From contig JBOHFR010000018.1 of the NCBI GenBank assembly GCA_050699715.1, forward strand, positions 12,950-76,949: DNA of 64,000 nt. Reading direction: 5' to 3'. This DNA comes from GCA-003244245 sp050699715. Lineage in GTDB: Bacteria > Actinomycetota > Actinomycetes > Mycobacteriales > Pseudonocardiaceae. Shown one piece after another: positions 27,874-36,009 of the stretch (position 1 is its first letter; every line of letters starts with the position of its first letter). Both the position numbers and the translations under genes were made by a program. The notes below the pieces were generated by a model. The model was not told where the DNA came from. It saw only the letters and a list, made by a program, of their open reading frames with translations, and searched no databases.

Positions 27874-28872
27874 GTGATCCGCCCGACGCGAGCCGATCCT
27901 GCGGTCCGCGCGCCCACTGGTGATCGCTCCCGGCCGGTGATCCCCGGCAGACCTGCCGACGAACAGCCGCTGGCCGCGTCTTGGGATCCCCCGCGGGTGT
28001 CGCGGCACGGTGTCTCCCGATCCCATGCCGCCAAACCCTCTGGTTCCGGGCGCCTGGCCCGGGTAGCGTCCACCTACGGCTGGCGGGTCTACGCGCTGCC
28101 TATCCTCGTGGTGCTCACCGTGTTGGCCGTGCTCGACGCGGCTGGATCGCCGATCCGGCCGTCGCACCCGGCCAGTACGTCCGGCTCGGAGGGCACCCCG
28201 CTGATCCCCAACCCGGTGGGTGGCCCGGGTTTTGCAGCCGCCAAGGCGTCCGCTGAGCTGCCCGGTGGCGGGCCGTTCACGGTGCAGGGTGCTGGCACTT
28301 GGCGGGTGATCCCCGGCGCCGGTGCGCCTTTCGGGACGGGCCGGTTGTTCACCTACACCGTCGAGATCGAGGATGGGGTCGAGCTTGAGGGTGGTCCGGC
28401 GGGTTTCGCCACCACGGTGGACAGCACGCTGCGCAACCCGAAGAGCTGGATCGGCAGTGGGCATTACCAGTTCCAGCGGATCGACGACGGTCGGGTTGCG
28501 GCTCTACGGATCAGCCTGACCTCGCAGGAGACCACCCGCCGGCTCTGCGGCTTCCAGATCCCTTTTGACGCGTCCTGCTGGAAGCCCCGGGATCACCGGG
28601 TAGTGATCAACACTGCGCGCTGGGCTCGGGGGGCGGTCGCCTTTGAGGGCAACGTGGTGCAGTACCAGCAGTATGCGGTCAATCATGAGGTCGGGCATGG
28701 TCTGGGCTTTGGTCACATCGCCTGTGACGGACCCGGGCGTTTAGCGCCGGTGATGATGCAGCAGACCTGGGGGGTGGCCGACAACTACCTCGTGGTGCTG
28801 GGCACCGACCACGTCACCGGGGACGGGCTGGTGTGCCAGCCCAACGCGTGGCCGTTCCCGACGGTCAACTGA
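27874..28872 (+). CDS. DUF3152 membrane-anchored metzincin-like protein
   Basis: 332 residues from the GTG at 27874; a TTG six codons upstream is an alternative and neither has a clear Shine-Dalgarno. A cytoplasmic Pro/Arg-rich N-terminus of about 65 residues is followed by one membrane helix (VYALPILVVLTVLAVLDAAG) and an exported domain. Near the C-terminus is HEVGHGLGFGH, which fits the metzincin zinc motif HExxHxxGxxH, and APVMMQQT follows in the place of a Met-turn. Two cysteine pairs are present. This matches DUF3152; protease activity is inferred. It precedes moeZ as in mycobacteria. Confidence 0.8.
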   Translation: MIRPTRADPAVRAPTGDRSRPVIPGRPADEQPLAASWDPPRVSRHGVSRSHAAKPSGSGRLARVASTYGWRVYALPILVVLTVLAVLDAAGSPIRPSHPASTSGSEGTPLIPNPVGGPGFAAAKASAELPGGGPFTVQGAGTWRVIPGAGAPFGTGRLFTYTVEIEDGVELEGGPAGFATTVDSTLRNPKSWIGSGHYQFQRIDDGRVAALRISLTSQETTRRLCGFQIPFDASCWKPRDHRVVINTARWARGAVAFEGNVVQYQQYAVNHEVGHGLGFGHIACDGPGRLAPVMMQQTWGVADNYLVVLGTDHVTGDGLVCQPNAWPFPTVN

Positions 28873-28967
28873 CCCGGGAAGAGCAGCCGCCTCGGAGACG
28901 TTCACCCGGGTGAGAAGTGCTATGAGAAGGCTGCGAGAAGGCACCGAACACTGTGAGGAGTGCGCCG

Positions 28968-30140
28968 ATGAGCCTGCCGCCGCTGGTGGAGCCCGCTGCT
29001 GAGCTAACCAGGGAGGAAGTGGCCCGCTACAGCCGTCACCTGATCATCCCGGAGGTGGGGATGGACGGTCAGAAGCGGCTGAAGAACGCGAGAGTGCTGG
29101 TGATCGGCGCCGGCGGGCTAGGCAGCCCGGCTCTGCTGTACCTGGCCGCCGCCGGGGTGGGCACGCTGGGCATCGTCGAGTTCGACGAGGTCGACGAGTC
29201 CAACCTGCAACGTCAGGTGATCCACGGCCAGTCCGACATCGGCCGCCCCAAGGGGGAGTCCGCGCGGGACTCTATCCGGGAGATCAACCCGTTTGTCCAG
29301 GTGAACCTGCACCAGCTGCGGCTGGACTCGGCTAATGCGCTGGGTATCTTCCGCGACTACGACCTCATTCTGGATGGCGCCGACAACTTCGCGACCCGCT
29401 ACCTGGTCAACGATGCTGCGGTGTTGTTGGGCAAGCCCTACGTGTGGGGCTCGATCTTCCGCTTCGAGGGTCAGGCATCGGTATTCTGGGCGGCCGCTCC
29501 CGGCGGGCAAGGACTGCAGTACCGCGACCTATACCCAGAGCCCCCACCTCCCGGGATGGTGCCTTCCTGCGCCGAGGGTGGCGTGCTGGGTGTGCTCTGC
29601 GCATCGATCGGTTCGATCATGGTGACTGAGGCGATCAAGTTGATCACCGGCATCGGCGAGCCACTGCTGGGCCGGCTGATGGTGTACGACGCGCTGGAGA
29701 TGAGCTACCGAACCATCAGGATCCGCCGGGACCCGGTGGGCGAGGCGATCACTGAGCTGATCGACTACGCGGAGTTCTGCGGCACCGTCAGCGACGCCGC
29801 CGCCACCGCGGCGGTGAGCTCGACGATCACCGTCGTCGAGCTCAAGGAGATGATCGACTCTGGCAAGGACTTCGCCCTGATCGACGTTCGGGAGCCGCAC
29901 GAGTACGAGATCGTCCGGATCCCGGGTTCCACGCTGATCCCCAAGGACCGGATCCTGTCCGGTGCGGCGTTGGCGGAGCTGCCTCAAGACAAGCCGATCG
30001 TGCTGCACTGCAAGTCCGGGCAGCGTTCCGCCGAGGCGCTGGCCGCGCTGCACAAGGCGGGCTTCCGGGATGCCGTGCACGTCGGTGGTGGGGTGCTGGC
30101 CTGGGCCAAGCAGGTCGACCCCACGCTTGCCACGTACTGA
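28968..30140 (+). CDS. moeZ: Adenylyltransferase/sulfurtransferase MoeZ
   Basis: 390 residues from the ATG with GAGGAG seven bases upstream (a GTG five codons earlier is less likely). The N-terminal MoeB/ThiF E1-like domain has the ATP loop VLVIGAGGLGSPALLYLAAAG, marked by GAGGLGS, and the adenylation region DGADNFATRYLVND. The C-terminal rhodanese domain carries the persulfide Cys in LHCKSGQRS. It activates and sulfurates ThiS/MoaD-like carriers such as CysO. Zinc-binding CxxC pairs common in MoeB are not evident. Confidence 0.93.
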   Translation: MSLPPLVEPAAELTREEVARYSRHLIIPEVGMDGQKRLKNARVLVIGAGGLGSPALLYLAAAGVGTLGIVEFDEVDESNLQRQVIHGQSDIGRPKGESARDSIREINPFVQVNLHQLRLDSANALGIFRDYDLILDGADNFATRYLVNDAAVLLGKPYVWGSIFRFEGQASVFWAAAPGGQGLQYRDLYPEPPPPGMVPSCAEGGVLGVLCASIGSIMVTEAIKLITGIGEPLLGRLMVYDALEMSYRTIRIRRDPVGEAITELIDYAEFCGTVSDAAATAAVSSTITVVELKEMIDSGKDFALIDVREPHEYEIVRIPGSTLIPKDRILSGAALAELPQDKPIVLHCKSGQRSAEALAALHKAGFRDAVHVGGGVLAWAKQVDPTLATY

Positions 30141-30171
30141 TCGGGCACCTACCGCTGCGCGGTACTCCGGC

Positions 30172-30208
30172 CTAGAGGGCAATGAGGGGCCTAGAGGGCA
30201 ATGAGGGC
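30172..30208. repeat. 18-bp tandem duplication at the vapC 3' end
   Basis: The unit GCCTAGAGGGCAATGAGG occurs twice in a row, and the second copy contains the toxin stop codon. It looks like a recent slippage duplication just beyond the toxin gene. Confidence 0.7.
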
Positions 30209-30580
30209 CAGACGCGGATCCACTGCGGTGACATCGTCCGGGTCGCTGGTGAGTACCACGTGCCCCCGCTCCGCAGCGCACAGCGCTACGGAGACGTCGA
30301 CGACATCGTGGTGACGGCTGCGCGCGATGAGCGATCCCACCGCCCGCGCCGTGGGATCGTCGAGTATCACGACCTGGACGTCCGGATCGGCCAGCAGCCG
30401 TGCGATCCGGGCCTGCCGGGGACCACCGCGCCACGCCTGCGCGACGACCCCGGCCGGCACTGCGAGGGAGATACCGTCCACTACGGCGCGCTGAAGCAAG
30501 CTGCGGACCCGCTCGTCGCCTCTCTCGAGCCCGATCAGTGCGCCGGTGTCCAGCGTCAAGCCGCCGCGCGGTGGGGTCAC
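30191..30580 (-). CDS. VapC-type PIN-domain toxin
   Basis: 129 residues from the GTG that overlaps the antitoxin stop (GTGA). The PIN acidic residues are visible: Asp in LTLDTGALIGLERG, a middle Asp in HDVVDVSVALCAAERG, and a late Asp in VLTSDPDDV. Such toxins are Mg-dependent RNases acting on tRNA or rRNA. It is paired with the upstream VapB-like gene and ends in an 18-bp tandem duplication. Confidence 0.85.
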   Translation of the reverse strand: MTPPRGGLTLDTGALIGLERGDERVRSLLQRAVVDGISLAVPAGVVAQAWRGGPRQARIARLLADPDVQVVILDDPTARAVGSLIARSRHHDVVDVSVALCAAERGHVVLTSDPDDVTAVDPRLALIAL

Positions 30581-30810
30581 GTGATGAGGCCGGTGCGACG
30601 GAGCTCCTGATCCACCCATGCGCGGGCCTCAGCGCTGGGCTCGCCGAGTTCGCGGTCCAGATCTGCCAGCAACTCGGCCAGCGAGTTCTCCCGCTCGGCA
30701 CGGGCGAGGGCGTCCGCCACATAAGCGGACACGCTCGGCGCGCGACCTGCGGCCACCGCGCGCCGAGCGGCTGCCACCTGCTTGTCTGGAAGCGACACTG
30801 CGATTTTCAT
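30577..30810 (-). CDS. VapB-type antitoxin
   Basis: 77 residues: MKIAVSLPDKQVAAARRAV opens a ribbon-helix-helix DNA-binding fold and the acidic C-terminus (LADLDRELGEPSAEARAWVD) should wrap the toxin. The ATG at 30810 has no Shine-Dalgarno. Instead a TATGGT -10-like hexamer ends six bases before it, suggesting a leaderless mRNA. Iterated CATACC repeats overlap the promoter. Confidence 0.82.
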   Translation of the reverse strand: MKIAVSLPDKQVAAARRAVAAGRAPSVSAYVADALARAERENSLAELLADLDRELGEPSAEARAWVDQELRRTGLIT

Positions 30811-30847
30811 ACCAACACCATACCAGGATGCATACTGTCGGCATACC
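30808..30847 (-). promoter_or_regulatory. vapB promoter with iterated CATACC repeats
   Basis: On the plus strand, CATACC/CATACT appears at 30808, 30819, 30831 and 30842, i.e. every 11 to 12 bases, about one helical turn. On the coding strand the second copy forms part of TATGGT, a plausible -10 ending six bases before the ATG. This is a likely autoregulatory operator for the VapBC complex; binding is inferred. Confidence 0.5.
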
Positions 30848-30991
30848 GGACGACCCAGCGCCACAGGATGCGTCGGGGCCTTGCGATGATGACCACCGGG
30901 TGACGCGGGACCTGTATAACAGGATCATCGCAGCCGCCGCTGTGCACACAGCCCCTACCCGTGGGTGCCCCAGACCCGGGGTGGTTCACCT

Positions 30992-31177
30992 TCAGCCGCT
31001 GCGGCGGCGCGTGGAGTACTGCCGTGAGGGCGTTGCCGGGCCGGATCGGCGTGGCACAGCAGACTTGCCGCCGTGGGGCGCCGGAGCCTCGGACTTGCCG
31101 CCGCGGCGCTCACGGCGGTTGGGCACCGGCGATGCGGCATCGTCGGGCTGGTCTTGGGGTTCGCGTTGCTCTGCCAT
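30992..31177 (-). CDS. Small basic disordered protein
   Basis: 61 residues beginning MAEQREPQDQPDDAASPVPN and ending in a strongly basic stretch with RRSG repeats (KSAVPRRSGPATPSRQYS, RRRSG). GGAG lies six bases before the ATG at 31177; the longer frame to 31240 lacks such a site. It resembles small nucleic-acid-binding or ribosome-associated actinobacterial proteins, but no family is certain. Confidence 0.45.
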   Translation of the reverse strand: MAEQREPQDQPDDAASPVPNRRERRGGKSEAPAPHGGKSAVPRRSGPATPSRQYSTRRRSG

Positions 31178-31579
31178 CAGGTCTCCTCGATTCGGCGTGC
31201 GTGAGTGGTGATAGCGCCCGGCGTCGGGGCTCTCAGCCAACCCGGACTGACAGGTCTGCGGGCGTCACCAGTACCGGAAGGGTTTCACCGTAGCCGGCCG
31301 AGCCGGCAATCCGGCTACCGCCGCTGGGCAGCGGCGCGGCGTCCGCGCGCTCAACGGCGCGGCACGGAGACTCAGTAGGTCATGGGACCACGGTAGCGCG
31401 GACGTCCCCCCGGCGCATCCACGTTTCGCGGCGAGTCGCCGAGCATGCACACAGCGCAGGTCTCACGCCACAGCTGCCCCACCATGTGAACGGGAGTTCT
31501 CGGCCCGGCAACAAACCGCAACATAGCGAACATAACCGGCACATAGCGTCCCATCATACCCACCAGCCCAGGAGGCGCT
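31178..31579. other. narK upstream region, no gene seen
   Basis: About 400 bases without a convincing frame. It contains an inverted repeat GTAGCCGG/CCGGCTAC (31290-31297 and 31311-31318) and a direct repeat ACATAGCG at about 31520 and 31542. AGGAGG stands four bases before the narK ATG. The narK promoter is expected here; no confident -35/-10 was picked. Confidence 0.4.
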
Positions 31580-32965
31580 ATGAGCACGACCGAGGCAACA
31601 GCGCCGGCTATGCCGGCTCGCGGGGGGCGATGGATCGACCACTGGGAGCCGGAAGATCCCGAGTTCTGGGAGCAGACGGGCAAGCGGGTGGCGAAGCGAA
31701 ACCTGTGGGTCTCAGTCTTCGTCGAGCACATCGGGTTCTCGATATGGACGGTCTGGTCGACGCTCGTGCTCTTCATGGGCCCCGCGTACCACATCGACCC
31801 GGCGGGGAAGTTCTTCCTGGTGGCGTTGCCCGCGCTGGTCGGAGGGCTGGTCCGGATCCCCTACACGATGGCGCCGGCCCGGTTCGGCGGGCGCAACTGG
31901 ACCATCGTCAGTGCACTGCTGCTGCTCGTCCCGACCGTCCTGGCGCTCATCGTCATGCACCCAGGCACGTCCTACATCACGTTTCTGGTGGTCGCGGCGC
32001 TCGGTGGGCTGGGCGGTGGCAACTTCGCCTCGTCCATGGTCAACATCAACGCCTTCTTCCCGGAGGGCCAGAAGGGCTGGGCGCTCGGGCTCAACGCCGG
32101 CGGCGGGAACATCGGCGTGCCCGTGATGCAGCTGCTCGGCTTGCTGGTGATCGCGACCGTCGGCGCCGCCTACCCCCGTCTGGTGGTGGTCAGCTACGTC
32201 CCGATGATCATCGTTGCCGCGGTGTGGGCGGCGCTGTCCATGGACAACATCTCCTCGCTGAGCAACGACACCGGCGCGCTGCGTGAAGCAGTCCGGGAGC
32301 GGCAGACCTGGGTGGTGGCGTTCCTCTACATTGGTAGTTTCGGCTCGTTCATCGGCTACAGCTTCGCCTTCGGCCTGGTACTGCAGACCCAGTTCGGCCG
32401 CACCCCGCTGCAGACCGCCTCGGTCGTGTTCCTCGGTCCGCTGATCGGCTCGGTGATGCGCCCGATCGGTGGTTGGCTGGCTGACCGGTTCAGCGGCGCG
32501 AAGGTCAGCCTCGGCACCTTCATCGGCATGGCTTTGGCGACCGGTGTGGTGATCGTGGCGTCCGAACAGAAGTCCCTGACGCTGTTCACCACCGGCTTCA
32601 TCAGCCTGTTCGTGCTCTCCGGAATCGGCAACGGCTCCACTTACAAGATGATCCCGTCGATCTTCAATCTGCAGGCGCGACGCGCAATCGCATCCGGCGA
32701 GCCTCGGCAGCCCGCGCTGATGAAGGCCCGCCGGCTGTCCGGCGCGGTGATCGGGATCGCCGGCTCGATGGGCTCGATGGGCGGGGTGCTCATCAACTTG
32801 GCCTTCCGGGAGTCCTTCAGCACCATGAAGTCCGGGATACCCGCTTTCTGGTCTTTCCTGGCCTTCTACGCAGCGTGCGTCCTCGTCATCTATCTGGTCT
32901 ACCTACGCCGGGCACCCGTCACCGTGATGTCCGAGCAGCCGGGTCTGGCCTACGTCCAGGTGTGA
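31580..32965 (+). CDS. narK: Nitrate/nitrite transporter, NarK family
   Basis: 461 residues. A major-facilitator protein with about 12 helices. The nitrate signature regions are visible: GGLGGGNFASSMVNINAFFP near residue 147 and LNAGGGNIGVPVMQLLG after it, plus GIGNGSTYKMIPSIF in the second half. It imports nitrate and/or exports nitrite. It begins the nitrogen block with nirBD immediately downstream; narGHJI sits 23 kb away on the other strand. Confidence 0.93.
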   Translation: MSTTEATAPAMPARGGRWIDHWEPEDPEFWEQTGKRVAKRNLWVSVFVEHIGFSIWTVWSTLVLFMGPAYHIDPAGKFFLVALPALVGGLVRIPYTMAPARFGGRNWTIVSALLLLVPTVLALIVMHPGTSYITFLVVAALGGLGGGNFASSMVNINAFFPEGQKGWALGLNAGGGNIGVPVMQLLGLLVIATVGAAYPRLVVVSYVPMIIVAAVWAALSMDNISSLSNDTGALREAVRERQTWVVAFLYIGSFGSFIGYSFAFGLVLQTQFGRTPLQTASVVFLGPLIGSVMRPIGGWLADRFSGAKVSLGTFIGMALATGVVIVASEQKSLTLFTTGFISLFVLSGIGNGSTYKMIPSIFNLQARRAIASGEPRQPALMKARRLSGAVIGIAGSMGSMGGVLINLAFRESFSTMKSGIPAFWSFLAFYAACVLVIYLVYLRRAPVTVMSEQPGLAYVQV

Positions 32966-33020
32966 TGAAACAACACGGAAACACTGTGTTCACGAAATGC
33001 GCTCACCATGTCATCAGGGT

Positions 33021-33069
33021 AGCGGGTGGGTGAGCTGCTCGGTCGCTGCGAGCAGCTCACCCACCCGCT
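33021..33069 (+). promoter_or_regulatory. Perfect 21-bp hairpin between narK and nirB
   Basis: Arms at 33021-33041 and 33049-33069 are exact complements over 21 bp (left arm starts AGCGGGTGGGTGAGC) with a seven-base loop. The right arm ends four bases before AGGAGG of nirB, which is itself eight bases before the ATG. It could act as a terminator after narK, a processing or stability element in a narK-nirBD transcript, or a translation control. Confidence 0.75.
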
Positions 33070-33086
33070 GCGCAGGAGGGAACAGC

Positions 33087-35633
33087 ATGATGCGTACTGT
33101 CGTCGTCGCAGGCCACGGCATGGTTGGCCACCGGCTGGTGGAGGCTCTGATCGGCCGGGACGTCCAGCGGCAATGGCGGATCGTGGTGCTCGCCGAGGAG
33201 GGCAGGCCGGCGTACGACCGGGTTGCCCTCTCATCGTATGCGGAGTCCTGGGACGCCGACGCGTTGACCCTGCCGGCCGTCCAGGACGACCGGGTGGAGC
33301 TACGGCTGGGTGACCCTTGCGTGCGGATCGATCCGCGCAAGCACACCATCCACACCGCGTCGGGATGCCGGGTGGCCTACGACGCGCTGGTGCTGGCCAC
33401 TGGGTCGGCACCGTTCGTGCCCCCGGTACCTGGCCACGACCTGCCCGGTTGCTACGTCTACCGGACCCCGGAGGACCTCGACGCCATCCGCGCGGCGGCG
33501 CAGCGCGCGATGCTCACCACGGCGGCCGGACGGCGCTCCGGGGTGGTGGTCGGCGGCGGGCTGCTCGGCTTGGAGGCCGCGCATGCGCTGCGCCAGCTGG
33601 GGCTGTCCCCGCACGTGGTCGAGATCGCGCCCCGGCTGATGCCGATGCAGGTGGACGAGGGCGGTGGCGCGCTGCTGCGCCGGTTCATCGAGGGCCTCGG
33701 GGTGCGGGTGTACTGCGGGCACGCCACGGCGGCCATCGAACCCGACCGGGGGCGGATGCTGGTCCGCCTGGCCGATGGTACCGAGCTGGACACCGACGTC
33801 GTGGTGTTCTCCGCCGGGGTGCGTCCCCGTGACCAGCTGGCTCGCGACGCTGGGTTGCCCCTCGGTGAGCGCGGTGGCGTGCTGGTCGACGCTCGCTGCC
33901 GGACCTCCGACGAGGACATCTGGGCGATCGGGGAGTGCGCCGCGGTGCAGGGCCGCTGCTACGGGTTGGTCGCACCCGGCTACGCGATGGCCGAGGTGGT
34001 GGCCGACCGGCTGCTCGGCGGCAACGCCACCTTCCCCGGCGCGGACATGTCCACCAAGCTCAAGCTGCTCGGGGTCGACGTGGCCAGCTTCGGCGACGCC
34101 CTCGGGAAGGCGCAGGGCGCGCTGGAGGTCATCCACAACGACCCCGTCTCCGGCCGCTACGCCAAGCTCGTCGTCTCCGACGACGCGCGGACGCTGCTCG
34201 GTGGGGTGCTGGTGGGCGACGTCGAGGCCTACGGCACGCTGCGCGCCCTGGTCGGCGCGGCGCTGCCGGCCGACCCCGGTGCGCTGATCTCGCCATCCGG
34301 CGGTGAGCTCGACGCGAACGCGTTGCCTGCCGGCGCCCAGGTGTGCTCCTGCCACGCGGTCACCGTCGAGGCGATCGGTACGGCGGTGCGCGAAGGGGCG
34401 AGGTCCGTGCCCGCCCTCAAAGCCTGCACCAAGGCGGGCACCGGGTGCGGCTCCTGCCTGCCGATGTTGACGAAACTGCTCGCCGCGCAGGGCGTCGAGC
34501 AGTCCAAGGCGCTGTGTGAGCACTTCACGCGCAGCCGGGCGGAGCTGTTCGAGATCGTCGCCGCCACCCGGATCCAGACCTTCTCCGAGCTGGTCGCCAG
34601 GCATGGCACGGGCCGAGGCTGTGACATCTGCAAGCCGGCGGTGGCCTCGATCCTGGCCTCGCTGAGCGGGGTGCTGGCCCCCGGAAGCCACATCCTGGAC
34701 GGCGAGCAGGCCACCCTGCAGGACACCAACGACCACTTTCTGGCCAACCTGCAGCGCAACGGCACCTACTCGGTGATCCCCAGGATCCCCGGCGGTGAGA
34801 TCACTCCCGAGAAGTTGATCGTCATCGGTGAGGTGGCCCGCGACTTCGGGCTCTACACCAAGATCACTGGTGGGCAGCGGATCGACCTGTTCGGCGCCCG
34901 GGTGGAGCAGCTGCCGGCGATCTGGCGCCGGCTGGTGGACGCCGGGTTCGAATCGGGACACGCCTACGGCAAGGCGCTGCGCACCGTGAAGTCCTGCGTG
35001 GGCACCGACTGGTGCCGCTACGGGGTGCAGGACTCGGTGGGCCTGGCCATCGCGCTGGAGCTGCGCTACCGCGGGTTGCGCGCCCCGCACAAGCTCAAGT
35101 CCGCAGTCTCCGGCTGCGCCCGGGAGTGCGCCGAGGCCCGCAGCAAGGACTTCGGGGTGATCGCCACTGAGACTGGCTGGAACCTTTACGTCTGCGGCAA
35201 CGGCGGTTTCCGGCCCCGGCATGCCGACCTGCTGGTGTCTGATGTGGACACCGAGACTCTGGTGCGCACCATCGACCGGTTCTTGATGTTCTACGTGCGC
35301 ACCGCCGACCGGTTGCAGCGCACCGCGCCGTGGCTGGAGGAGCTGGAAGGCGGCCTGGACCACCTGCGAGAGGTGATCGTGGGAGACTGCCTCGGGATCT
35401 GCGCGGAGCTCGACGCCGCGATGGAGGCGCACGTGGCGGGCTACGCAGACGAGTGGCGTGGCGTGTTGGAGGACCCGGCAAAGCTGGCCCGGTTCAGCTC
35501 GTTTGTCAACGCGCCGGGTGTGCCCGACCCGACCATTGAGTTCGTGCAGGAGCGTGGCCAGCCAACGCCTGCCCATCGCCGGCGTGGCCAACCGGTTCTG
35601 ATCGCCGGCCCGAAGCTGGCCGTGGTCCCATGA
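33087..35633 (+). CDS. nirB: Nitrite reductase [NAD(P)H] large subunit
   Basis: 848 residues from the ATG with AGGAGG upstream (longer frame to 32997 not needed). Order: FAD/NAD pyridine-nucleotide-disulfide oxidoreductase (1-330), BFD-like 2Fe-2S (QVCSCHAVTVEAIG ... ACTKAGTGCGSC), a second Cys-rich segment (GRGCDICKPAV), then the nitrite/sulfite reductase ferredoxin-like and sirohaem/4Fe-4S domains with SGCARECAEARSKDFGV and GDCLGIC. It reduces nitrite to ammonia with six electrons in the cytoplasm. nirD and a uroporphyrinogen-III synthase follow, linking sirohaem supply. Confidence 0.95.
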   Translation: MMRTVVVAGHGMVGHRLVEALIGRDVQRQWRIVVLAEEGRPAYDRVALSSYAESWDADALTLPAVQDDRVELRLGDPCVRIDPRKHTIHTASGCRVAYDALVLATGSAPFVPPVPGHDLPGCYVYRTPEDLDAIRAAAQRAMLTTAAGRRSGVVVGGGLLGLEAAHALRQLGLSPHVVEIAPRLMPMQVDEGGGALLRRFIEGLGVRVYCGHATAAIEPDRGRMLVRLADGTELDTDVVVFSAGVRPRDQLARDAGLPLGERGGVLVDARCRTSDEDIWAIGECAAVQGRCYGLVAPGYAMAEVVADRLLGGNATFPGADMSTKLKLLGVDVASFGDALGKAQGALEVIHNDPVSGRYAKLVVSDDARTLLGGVLVGDVEAYGTLRALVGAALPADPGALISPSGGELDANALPAGAQVCSCHAVTVEAIGTAVREGARSVPALKACTKAGTGCGSCLPMLTKLLAAQGVEQSKALCEHFTRSRAELFEIVAATRIQTFSELVARHGTGRGCDICKPAVASILASLSGVLAPGSHILDGEQATLQDTNDHFLANLQRNGTYSVIPRIPGGEITPEKLIVIGEVARDFGLYTKITGGQRIDLFGARVEQLPAIWRRLVDAGFESGHAYGKALRTVKSCVGTDWCRYGVQDSVGLAIALELRYRGLRAPHKLKSAVSGCARECAEARSKDFGVIATETGWNLYVCGNGGFRPRHADLLVSDVDTETLVRTIDRFLMFYVRTADRLQRTAPWLEELEGGLDHLREVIVGDCLGICAELDAAMEAHVAGYADEWRGVLEDPAKLARFSSFVNAPGVPDPTIEFVQERGQPTPAHRRRGQPVLIAGPKLAVVP

Positions 35634-35667
35634 CCGCCGACGTCATCCGCTGTGCATAGGCATCAAT

Positions 35668-36009
35668 ATGATAGCGCAGGTTCAGGCGCACTGGAGTGCG
35701 GTGTGCCGCTACGACGACCTCATCCCGGAACGGGGAGTAGCGGCGCTGGTCGATGGCGTTGCGGTGGCGGTGTTCCGCACCCATGATGGTGCCCTGTACG
35801 CACTGTCTAACGTGGACCCTTTCAGCCGGGCCTCGGTGCTCTCGCGAGGGATTGTCGGCGACCGAAGGGGGCAGGCGACGGTGGCCTCGCCGATCTACAA
35901 GCAGGTCTTCGAGCTGGCCACCGGGGTATGCCTGGACGATCCCAGTGTCACGGTGGCGACCTATCCCACGCGGGTGGTCAACGGCACCGTGGAAGTCCGC
36001 TCCGGATGA
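35668..36009 (+). CDS. nirD: Nitrite reductase [NAD(P)H] small subunit
   Basis: 113 residues; a Rieske-like fold without the cluster-ligand Cys/His pairs, as is normal for NirD. Motifs: WSAVCRYDDLIPERGVAALVDG, DGALYALSNVDPFSRASVLSRGIVGD and ASPIYKQVFELATG (shown by key residues P-F and P-I-Y-K). It partners NirB. The stop overlaps the next gene start as ATGA, so the uroporphyrinogen-III synthase is translationally coupled. Confidence 0.92.
   Translation: MIAQVQAHWSAVCRYDDLIPERGVAALVDGVAVAVFRTHDGALYALSNVDPFSRASVLSRGIVGDRRGQATVASPIYKQVFELATGVCLDDPSVTVATYPTRVVNGTVEVRSG

Noticed and set aside
33300..35591. 763-residue minus-strand open frame over nirB
   Set aside because: It is the antisense shadow of a high-GC gene with clear nirB domains on the other strand; composition is His/Gln/Arg-rich without recognisable motifs.
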